Shown here piece after piece: positions 1-4,923 of a stretch of 6,855 bases of DNA. The notes beneath the pieces were generated by a model, which saw only the letters and a program-made list of their open reading frames with translations, was not told where the DNA came from and did not search any database. The translations under genes were made by a program, and so were the position numbers. Positions within the stretch are counted from its first letter, which is position 1. Each line of letters begins with the position of its first letter. Origin of the DNA: Candidatus Omnitrophota bacterium (GTDB taxonomy: Bacteria; Ratteibacteria; UBA8468; B48-G9; JAFGKM01). The stretch covers positions 1 to 6,855 of the forward strand of contig JAMWBY010000070.1 in the NCBI GenBank assembly GCA_023818745.1, read 5' to 3'.

Positions 1-12
1 TATGAAAATCAT
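1..12 (-). CDS. 5' end of a gene overlapping the VapB-like frame (possible VapC/PIN toxin), four codons only
   Basis: On the minus strand the TGA that ends the VapB-like frame (9-11) overlaps an ATG (10-12) in the ATGA arrangement, followed by codons for Ile-Phe-Ile up to the window edge. PIN-domain VapC toxins very often begin M-I-(F/V/L)-I-D-T-S and are typically coupled to the antitoxin stop by such an overlap. What is seen is four codons and the overlap; the toxin identity is inference from context. The next residues, outside the window, should be D-T/S-(S/N) if this is right. Confidence 0.25.
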
Positions 13-162
13 TTATATCTCATCTCATACAAGATTTCACTGGCAGGTCTGGAATTTTTAGGTTGTTCTTCTTTCTTTATTACTAACTCTTCTTTCATTT
101 TTTTAATTATTTCCTTTACTTTTTCCCTTCCTCTTTTTTCTATTTCCTCTCTTTTTTTTCAT
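9..162 (-). pseudogene. VapB-like small antitoxin frame, apparently frameshifted in an A8 run
   Basis: On the minus strand a good Shine-Dalgarno (AAAGGTGGAG) stands 4 nt before ATG at 160-162, which is followed by eight A residues (152-159). In the frame of this ATG the product ends after 18 residues. If one A is removed or skipped, the frame opens into a 50-residue product: a very charged N-terminal half with K/E/R-rich helix-like sequence, then a C-terminal tail ending SRPASEILYEMRYK. A short charged protein ending in an (A)SEIL..R tail and overlapping the next gene by ATGA is the usual look of a type II antitoxin (VapB/Phd-like). The remaining frame itself has an internal ATG at 96-98 (29 codons) but without a well-placed Shine-Dalgarno. 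The A8 run could be a real frameshift, a homopolymer assembly error, or a site of transcriptional slippage that restores the protein. Family assignment is tentative; the frame and the RBS are seen directly. Confidence 0.4.
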
Positions 163-743
163 TTCACTCCACCTTTATTTTTATTTTACTTTTTAAATTT
201 TTCTTTGTCATTTTTAAAAAAATTCTGTTGTGTGAGATTGTAATATACCAAATTGTAAAAATTTGAGAAAAATAAAAAGTGAATTTTTGGTGTCCAATAG
301 GTGCCAATTTTATGTCTTAAAATAGAAAAAAATGGGAAAGCATTAATATACAAAGGATTTTATTAATTTTCAAAGATTTTCAAGAATTAGCAGTTTTGGA
401 TTTTATGTCCGTTGTGTCTTCCTCCTTTCCGACATCCCGGCTTTTTTAAAATTATATTTCAAATTTTAATTATATTCAAGATTTAAATGGAACGATAGAG
501 TGTTAACATTTTTAAAGAAAATTAGTCATTAGATTAGAGAAATTCTATTCAAAATTATTAAAGAAAAAACGTGAAATCTTGCAAGTAAGGGCTAAAACTC
601 TTAAATTTATTTTTCTTTTACAGAGCACTTTTCTTTTTTCCATAATTTATTTCTTATATTATCTTTATTAATTCTTTTCTATCTCACCAGGCACTTTTTT
701 AGTTGAAATAATAGGTCTTCTGGACAGGACAATTTTTTTAATC
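163..743. other. AT-rich stretch without a convincing gene
   Basis: No frame here has both a start with a Shine-Dalgarno and protein-like composition over a useful length. The minus strand at 163-172 carries the Shine-Dalgarno of the antitoxin-like frame. A GC-richer island at 406-440 includes AAAGGAGG on the minus strand (421-428), but no ATG, GTG or TTG start at a proper distance follows it. A direct repeat ATTTTATGTC occurs at 307-316 and 400-409, and CAAGATTTCAC (30-40) recurs inverted at 571-581; both are short enough to be chance in such AT-rich DNA. A plus-strand stop-to-stop frame (about 515-675) and a 33-codon minus-strand frame (about 540-645) look low in complexity and lack ribosome binding sites. 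No rho-independent terminator with a strong GC stem is visible. The region is probably old decayed sequence plus the regulatory region of the left-hand cassette. Confidence 0.5.
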
Positions 744-974
744 CTATATTTTAGCCATTTCCTTAGCATATTCCTTGACGTATTTCATAAAATTGCTATC
801 TTTTTTATACTATTTTTATAATATATTTTTTTGACTTGTATCTATTAATAATCCCCCTGCATCTAATTTTTCCATCTGGTAGATCTTTTGATAAAATATT
901 TCCATAGCAAGTATAACTTCTTTCGCATCATTTTAAAAATCTTCCAATTGACAGATTAATTTATAAAATATAAA
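744..974 (-). pseudogene. Decayed gene of unknown family (three in-frame stops)
   Basis: One minus-strand frame reads as protein-like sequence for about 77 codons but is interrupted by stops at 933-935 (TAA), 816-818 (TAA) and 810-812 (TAG), and ends with TAG at 744-746. The middle segment is 38 residues of balanced composition (it contains MEIFYQKIYQMEKLDAGGLL), and the last piece is helix-like and contains MKYVKEYAKEMAKI. Both lie in exactly the same frame, which is hard to explain unless they come from a single former gene. No start codon with a Shine-Dalgarno is present and I do not recognise the family. It overlaps the -35/-10 region of the plus-strand operon, so it cannot be translated in its present form without disturbing that promoter. 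Chance open frames in AT-rich DNA remain an alternative, because such frames are usually richer in K, N, I and F than this one. Confidence 0.4.
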
Positions 975-976
975 TT
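948..976 (+). promoter_or_regulatory. Sigma70-like promoter of the POR operon, placed for a leaderless transcript
   Basis: A perfect -35 hexamer TTGACA lies at 948-953. After a 17-nt spacer comes TAAATT (971-976, 4 of 6 consensus bases); an alternative -10 is TATAAA at 969-974 with a 15-nt spacer. The first ATG of the operon is at 984, seven bases after the -10, so initiation at the usual distance would fall on or one base before the start codon. The short stretch before ATG has no Shine-Dalgarno. This suggests a leaderless mRNA for the first gene. Confidence 0.55.
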
Positions 977-983
977 AAAAGAT

Positions 984-1655
984 ATGCTTGAAATTTATAA
1001 AAGTGTTCTGAAATTTAAAAAGGAAGAGTATTTTCTTTTTTTCATTATATTTTTTTACGGCTTATTGAAAAATCTTTTTTCGGGGAAATTTGCTTCTCTT
1101 TATTTTTTAATTTTTATTCTTGAGATTTATTTGACTACTGCAGTTTATTCAGGCATTAAAAAATCTATTTATGAAGAGGAATTTTATTTTTTTGATATTT
1201 TTAAATATGGACTTCATTATTTCCCTCGGATTTTACTTTATAATTTATTTATAAGTTTTTCTGCGGGACTTATTTATTTGATTACAACTGGTTTAATTAA
1301 TTCAATTAAAATATTTTCTGCTTATTCAATTTTTTTGTTTATTTTAATAATTTCATGGGCTGCTTTGCCTTTATTTTTTTTACTTTTAACGATATATACT
1401 CCTTTTATAATAATGATAGAAAATGAAACTGTTTTTGGAAGTTTAAATAAAAGTGTAAGTTTCATAAGAGAAAATTTGGTCCACTTAATTTTTTTGTTTT
1501 TCCCTTTTTTAATTTTCTGGTCTTTGTTTTTTACAATTTTTCATAAATATGATAAAATTTTTCTCTTAAAATTTATTGTGATTTTTTTGATATCTTTTTT
1601 AGAAATTTTAACAGTTAAACTTGTGTTTTTAATATATAAAGGAGCAAAAAAATGA
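984..1655 (+). CDS. Polytopic integral membrane protein, first gene of the POR operon
   Basis: A 223-residue, very hydrophobic protein with about six membrane segments (roughly residues 15-32, 37-57, 82-104, 113-145, 164-186 and 191-217), a basic C-terminus (KGAKK) and no signal peptide. Between segments 4 and 5 is the stretch TPFIIMIENETVFGSLNKSV (139-158). It resembles the 'P-x-hydrophobic-E-x-x-G-x-x-x-A/S-x-x-x-S' turn of small, poorly characterised six-span bacterial membrane families (DUF4013/DUF975/GPDPase membrane domain-like); this is a loose resemblance, not a firm family call. The frame has a stop at 957-959 and no earlier start, so ATG 984 is the only sensible start although it lacks a Shine-Dalgarno. 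Its TGA overlaps the ATG of porG by 4 nt (ATGA), which couples their translation. No catalytic or ligand-binding motif is seen and the function is unknown. Its position suggests co-expression with pyruvate oxidation, perhaps as a membrane partner or transporter, but nothing in the sequence proves that. Confidence 0.85.
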   Translation: MLEIYKSVLKFKKEEYFLFFIIFFYGLLKNLFSGKFASLYFLIFILEIYLTTAVYSGIKKSIYEEEFYFFDIFKYGLHYFPRILLYNLFISFSAGLIYLITTGLINSIKIFSAYSIFLFILIISWAALPLFFLLLTIYTPFIIMIENETVFGSLNKSVSFIRENLVHLIFLFFPFLIFWSLFFTIFHKYDKIFLLKFIVIFLISFLEILTVKLVFLIYKGAKK

Positions 1656-2230
1656 AAGAAATTTTTGAAATAAGATGGCATGGAAGGGGAGGACAAGGAG
1701 CAAAAACAGCTGCTTTACTTTTTGGAGATGCATGTCTTTCAACAGGAAAATATATTCAGGCATTTCCTGAATATGGACCTGAAAGAATGGGAGCACCTGT
1801 TGTTTCTTTTAATAGAATAAGTTCTTCTCCAATAAGAATACATTCTGGAATTGAAAATCCTGATGTTGTAGTGGTTCTTGATTTTACCTTAATTGAACAG
1901 GTAAATATTTGTGAAGGACTTGATGAAAAAAATGGAATTTTACTTGTGAATACTCCTTTATCTCCAGATGAAATTAAAAATAAAATTAAATTTTTTGGAA
2001 AAGTTTATACAGTTGATGCTTCAAAAATAGCAATTGAAACAATAGGAAGAAATATTCCAAATACTCCTATGATGGGTGCCCTTGTTAAAATTACAAAAAT
2101 TTTAACTCTTGAAGAAGTTTTAAATGATACAAGGAAAAAACTTGCTGTTAAATTCAGAAACAAACCAGAAGTCATAGAAGGCAATTTAAAAGCGATTGAA
2201 AGAGCATATAATGAAGTGAAAGGAGATTAA
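1652..2230 (+). CDS. porG: Pyruvate:ferredoxin oxidoreductase, gamma subunit
   Basis: The gamma subunit (domain III, 2-oxoacid:acceptor oxidoreductase gamma family) of the four-subunit POR. The complex converts pyruvate, CoA and oxidised ferredoxin to acetyl-CoA, CO2 and reduced ferredoxin in the cytoplasm; this domain helps form the CoA-binding part. The 192-residue length is normal for the family. Diagnostic motifs are RWHGRGGQGAKTAA at residues 8-21, FPEYGPERMGAPV at 38-50 and the NTPMMGAL segment near residues 137-144, all typical of the PorG/VorG/OorC family. The start is supported by AAAGGAG (1638-1644) seven bases upstream and by the conserved N-terminus. It overlaps the upstream membrane-protein gene by 4 nt and is followed 1 nt later by porD. 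The family also includes 2-oxoisovalerate and 2-oxoglutarate enzymes; the alpha and beta subunits here favour pyruvate. Confidence 0.95.
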   Translation: MKEIFEIRWHGRGGQGAKTAALLFGDACLSTGKYIQAFPEYGPERMGAPVVSFNRISSSPIRIHSGIENPDVVVVLDFTLIEQVNICEGLDEKNGILLVNTPLSPDEIKNKIKFFGKVYTVDASKIAIETIGRNIPNTPMMGALVKITKILTLEEVLNDTRKKLAVKFRNKPEVIEGNLKAIERAYNEVKGD

Positions 2231-2231
2231 A

Positions 2232-2522
2232 ATGACAAAAAAACTTTCATGGAAGGAATTAAAAGTTGGAGATATTCTTGAAGGAGGTAGTTCCTTAGAA
2301 TTTAAAACTGGCAACTGGAGAAGTAAAAGACCTGTTCATATTCCTGAAAAATGTATCCATTGTTTGTTTTGCTGGATAAGTTGTCCTGACAATGCAATAA
2401 TTGTTGATTCTGAAAAAGGTAAATTTGTGAAGTTTAATTATGATTATTGCAAAGGTTGTGGAATATGTGCCTATGAATGCCCTAAAAAAGCAATTGAAAT
2501 GAAGCAAGAGGGAGAACAATGA
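2232..2522 (+). CDS. porD: Pyruvate:ferredoxin oxidoreductase, delta subunit (2x[4Fe-4S] ferredoxin-like)
   Basis: A 96-residue iron-sulfur subunit that carries electrons from the TPP/proximal cluster of the beta subunit to external ferredoxin. Two complete [4Fe-4S] motifs are visible: C41-x2-C44-x2-C47-x3-C51-P and C73-x2-C76-x2-C79-x3-C83-P. The N-terminal extension (K-ELKVGD-, then TGNWRSKRPV at 26-35 ahead of the first cluster) is the standard PorD leader, and the length is usual for delta subunits. AGGAG at 2221-2225 sits 6 nt before ATG. The gene follows porG after one base and its stop overlaps the start of the next, unrelated coiled-coil gene (ATGA at 2519-2522). In most known POR operons porD is followed directly by porA, so the inserted gene is the odd part. 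Confidence 0.95.
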   Translation: MTKKLSWKELKVGDILEGGSSLEFKTGNWRSKRPVHIPEKCIHCLFCWISCPDNAIIVDSEKGKFVKFNYDYCKGCGICAYECPKKAIEMKQEGEQ

Positions 2523-2812
2523 AAAAGAAAATTTATTTAATTGGAATTCTATTTTTATCTGGATGGATTTTTTCAGGTGTTCAGTATTTAGTTTTTAAAA
2601 ATGAAAAAGAAAGATTGACAAAGGAATTGGTAGAAAAAGAAACACAAATACTTACTTATAAAAACCTTTTAGGAGAAGTTGAAAAAGCAGAAAATGATAT
2701 AGAAAATATTGTAAAAACACTTAATAATTTAAAAACGAGATTACAAACAATTGAAAATAAGATAAAACAAGGGGAAAACTATGGGGATAAAGGTAGCAAA
2801 AACAGCCAATGA
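2519..2812 (+). CDS. Small single-span coiled-coil protein embedded in the POR operon
   Basis: A 97-residue protein: basic N-terminus (KKK), one hydrophobic segment at about 5-26, then a long charged helix at 28-85. Residues V54, A57, I61, I64, L68, L71, L75, I78 and I82 alternate 3-4 in a regular a/d heptad, so a parallel coiled coil (dimer or trimer) is likely. There is no lipobox cysteine; the N-terminus could be a membrane anchor or an uncleaved signal. By the positive-inside rule the coiled coil would face outward, which speaks against simple cytoplasmic tethering of POR. The Shine-Dalgarno GAGGGAG (2508-2514) is 4 nt before ATG. The start overlaps porD by 4 nt and the 3' end overlaps porA by 32 nt, so its last ten codons and stop share DNA with the porA start. 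The codon pattern matches its neighbours. The general shape recalls FtsL/DivIC- or LapA-like small proteins, but I recognise no family and the function is unknown. Confidence 0.8.
   Translation: MKKKIYLIGILFLSGWIFSGVQYLVFKNEKERLTKELVEKETQILTYKNLLGEVEKAENDIENIVKTLNNLKTRLQTIENKIKQGENYGDKGSKNSQ
2769..2775 (+). promoter_or_regulatory. Ribosome binding site of porA inside the coiled-coil gene
   Basis: AAGGGGA at 2769-2775 stands 5 nt before ATG 2781. It fixes the porA start inside the preceding gene, giving a 32-nt out-of-frame overlap. The conserved PorA N-terminus (TANEAFAEGM, then YPITPATE) begins directly after this ATG, and no later start would keep it. Translation of the coiled-coil gene must therefore run through the porA initiation site. 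Confidence 0.75.
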
Positions 2813-3971
2813 AGCATTTGCAGAAGGAATGAGACAGATAAATCCTGATGTTGTTGCTGCGTATCCTATAACGCCTGCAACTGAAATAGTTCAAATTTTT
2901 TCTCAGTTTGTTGCAGATGGACTTGTTAAAACAGAATTTATTCAGGTTGAAAGTGAACATTCTGCAATGAGTGCCTGTATTGGAGCAAGTGCAGCAGGAG
3001 CAAGAGCAATGACAGGAACATCTTCTCAAGGACTTGCTTTTATGTGGGAAATGCTTTATATTGCTTCTGGATTACGGCTACCAATAATTATGGCAGTTGT
3101 AAATAGGGCACTTTCGTCTCCTATTAATATTCACTGCGACCATTCTGATACATTTGGAGCAAGAGATAGTGGATGGATACAAATTTATTCAGAAAATGTT
3201 CAAGAAACATATGATAACTTAATTCAGGGTGTTAGAATTGCTGAACATCCAGAGGTTAAACTACCCTGTATGATAATGACAGATGGATTTATTTTAAGTC
3301 ATTGTCTTGAAACTCTTGAAATGCTTACAGACCAGGAAGTTCAAGAGTTTATAGGAGTTCCTCCTGAAAGAGAAAATTTAATAAAATCAGCAATTGAAAA
3401 TAAACCTATAACTATTGGAGCACTTGATTTACAGGACTATTATTTTGAACGTAAGAGACAACAGGCAGAAGGTATGAAAAATGCTTTGAAAATCATACCA
3501 GAAATAGGGAAAGAATTTGGAGATAAATTTGGAAGATATTATGGATTTGTTGAAGATTACAAACTTGAAGATGCAGATATTGGCATAGTAGTAATTGGTT
3601 CTACCGCGGGAACAGCGAAAGAAGTGGTTGATAATTTGAGAAAAAAGGGAGTAAAAGCAGGGCTTTTAAAAATAAGAATTTTAAGACCATTGCCTGTTGA
3701 AGATATAAAAAATTCGTTGAAAAATTTAAAAGTTGTGGGAGTAATGGATAGAGTGGAAGGTATGAATGCTTTTTGTGGTCCTTTATATTCTGAAATTACA
3801 GCATGTCTCTATGACCTTGATAAAAAACCTTTATTAACTAATTTTGTTTATGGGCTTGGTGGAAGAGATGTAAAAATAGAAGATATTGAAACAATTTTTA
3901 ACGAATTAATAACAGTTTTAGAAAAAGGGAAGAAGGACTTTACGCTTAAATATATTGGTGTTAGAGAATAA
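2781..3971 (+). CDS. porA: Pyruvate:ferredoxin oxidoreductase, alpha subunit
   Basis: The alpha subunit, carrying the pyrimidine-binding TPP domain (residues about 10-235) and the C-terminal domain II (about 255-365). Together with PorB it forms the active site that decarboxylates pyruvate. Visible signature elements are AAYPITPATE (26-35, with T31 in the position that contacts pyruvate in characterised PORs), the activating glutamate in VESEHSAM (E59), the GTSSQGL loop (79-85), VVNRALSSP with R109, and MTDGFILSH typical of the pyruvate enzyme. The second domain shows the KIRILRPLP and VMDRVEG...CGPLYSE motifs of the family. The 396-residue length is usual. It begins within the coiled-coil gene (32-nt overlap) and is followed by a 31-nt gap before porB. 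Reverse operation as pyruvate synthase is possible. Closely related 2-oxoacid enzymes cannot be excluded without alignment, but the motifs favour pyruvate. Confidence 0.95.
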   Translation: MGIKVAKTANEAFAEGMRQINPDVVAAYPITPATEIVQIFSQFVADGLVKTEFIQVESEHSAMSACIGASAAGARAMTGTSSQGLAFMWEMLYIASGLRLPIIMAVVNRALSSPINIHCDHSDTFGARDSGWIQIYSENVQETYDNLIQGVRIAEHPEVKLPCMIMTDGFILSHCLETLEMLTDQEVQEFIGVPPERENLIKSAIENKPITIGALDLQDYYFERKRQQAEGMKNALKIIPEIGKEFGDKFGRYYGFVEDYKLEDADIGIVVIGSTAGTAKEVVDNLRKKGVKAGLLKIRILRPLPVEDIKNSLKNLKVVGVMDRVEGMNAFCGPLYSEITACLYDLDKKPLLTNFVYGLGGRDVKIEDIETIFNELITVLEKGKKDFTLKYIGVRE

Positions 3972-4002
3972 TATCAATCTAATAAAATAAAGGAGGAATT
4001 AA

Positions 4003-4923
4003 ATGCCAAATATAAAAGAACTTGCAAAAAGAGAAAGTAGATTTGTTTCAGGACACCGTCTTTGTGCTGGCTGTGGCGCAGGTATTGTTATGCGACAGGT
4101 TTTACTTGCTATTGATAAGCCAGTTATTGCTTCATGTGCTACAGGTTGTGTTGAAGTCGCTTCAACTATTTTCCCTTATTCTTCGTGGAAGATTCCATGG
4201 ATACATTCTGCCTTTGAAAATTCAGCAGCAACAATAAGTGGAATAGAAGCAGCATATAAAGTATTTAAAAGAGAAGGGAAAATTAATAAAGAAATTGTTT
4301 TTGTTGGTTTTGGAGGAGATGGTGGAACATATGATATTGGTTTTCAAGCATTAAGTGGGGCAGCAGAAAGAGGACATAATGTATTATATGTTTGTTATAA
4401 CAATCAGGCATATATGAACACGGGTATACAAAGATCTGGCGCCTCCCCAAAATTTTCACATACGACAACTTCTCCTGTTGGTAAAGTTATACCAGGAAAA
4501 GTTCAATGGCAAAAAAATCTTGTTGATATTATGGTTGCTCATGGGATTCCTTATGCTGCAACAGCTATTCCTGGTAGATGGAACGACCTTGTAAATAAAG
4601 TTGAAAAAGCCGTAAAGATTGAAGGTTTTAAATTTATTGATATTTTATCACCCTGTCGCCTTGGTTGGCCACATGAATCTGAATTAACAATGGAGATTTC
4701 ACGTCTTGCAGTTGAAACATGTATATGGCCTTTATATGAAGTTGTTGAAGGTAAATATAAACTTTCTTATAAGCCAAAAGAGAAAAAACCCGTTGCTGAA
4801 TGGTTTAAATTACAAGGAAGGTTTAAACACCTACTCTTACCCGAGAATAGTAATTTACTTGAGGAAATACAAAAAGAAGTTGATAGAAGATGGGAAGAGT
4901 TGCTTAAAAAATGTGAAAGTTAA
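4003..4923 (+). CDS. porB: Pyruvate:ferredoxin oxidoreductase, beta subunit
   Basis: The beta subunit (306 residues, normal length), which binds the diphosphate end of TPP through Mg2+ and holds the proximal [4Fe-4S] cluster. Visible are GHRLCAGCGAG (17-27) with C21 and C24, ATGCVEVAS with C49, and SPCRLGW with C218: the four cluster cysteines expected for PorB. The TPP motif starts at GDGGTYDIG (105-113) and closes at YNNQAYMNTG (132-141). HTTTSPVGK and a C-terminus of the form PLYEV..GKYKL...LQGRFKHL are also typical. The start is set by AAAGGAGG (3989-3996), 6 nt before ATG and the strongest Shine-Dalgarno in the operon. It is the last gene of the operon. Its TAA (4921-4923) lies in a TTAA palindrome that also gives the stop of the convergent GH2 gene, and no terminator hairpin is seen between them. 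Confidence 0.96.
   Translation: MPNIKELAKRESRFVSGHRLCAGCGAGIVMRQVLLAIDKPVIASCATGCVEVASTIFPYSSWKIPWIHSAFENSAATISGIEAAYKVFKREGKINKEIVFVGFGGDGGTYDIGFQALSGAAERGHNVLYVCYNNQAYMNTGIQRSGASPKFSHTTTSPVGKVIPGKVQWQKNLVDIMVAHGIPYAATAIPGRWNDLVNKVEKAVKIEGFKFIDILSPCRLGWPHESELTMEISRLAVETCIWPLYEVVEGKYKLSYKPKEKKPVAEWFKLQGRFKHLLLPENSNLLEEIQKEVDRRWEELLKKCES
4920..4923. other. Shared palindromic stop (TTAA) of two convergent genes
   Basis: The four bases TTAA read TAA on the plus strand (4921-4923, end of porB) and TAA on the minus strand (4922-4920, end of the GH2 gene). The two genes thus end inside each other with no intergenic DNA. Neither strand shows a GC-rich stem followed by a T-run within about 60 nt on either side, so transcripts of the two genes probably overlap at their 3' ends. 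Confidence 0.85.

Noticed and set aside
282..316. Minus-strand segment containing CACCTATTGGACACC, reminiscent of the GGACAC part of IS3-family inverted repeats
   Set aside because: Only a few bases agree with a remembered pattern, no second end or transposase is next to it, and the fragment at 6670-6855 is more than 6 kb away with no matching repeat seen beside it.
307..409. Direct repeat ATTTTATGTC at 307-316 and 400-409, considered as part of a CRISPR or regulatory array
   Set aside because: There are only two 10-nt copies with no third copy or spacer structure; chance is sufficient in this base composition.
403..435. Perfect AAAGGAGG on the minus strand with an ATG (433-435) and a 10-codon mini-ORF
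   Set aside because: The Shine-Dalgarno lies inside the mini-ORF, and no start codon follows at a usable distance, so no gene can be assigned.
429..447. CCGACATCCCGG followed by six T's, considered as a rho-independent terminator
   Set aside because: The stem can pair only about three bases (CCG/CGG), and no gene ends just before it on the plus strand.
30..581. Inverted 11-nt match CAAGATTTCAC (30-40) / GTGAAATCTTG (571-581)
   Set aside because: It is short and far apart, one copy lies within the antitoxin-like coding frame, and no symmetry extends beyond it.
515..675. Plus-strand stop-to-stop frame of about 53 codons (K/L/F/Y-rich)
   Set aside because: It has no ATG or GTG start, no Shine-Dalgarno, and composition expected by chance in AT-rich DNA.
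744..974. TAA/TAG recoding as an explanation for the interrupted frame
   Set aside because: porG, porA, porB, GH2 and the transposase fragment all end properly at TAA, so these codons act as stops in this organism.
2295..3029. Minus-strand open frames opposite porD and porA (74 and 102 codons)
   Set aside because: Both are shadows of strongly conserved plus-strand genes; their Cys/Ser/Phe-rich composition and lack of ribosome binding sites give no support.
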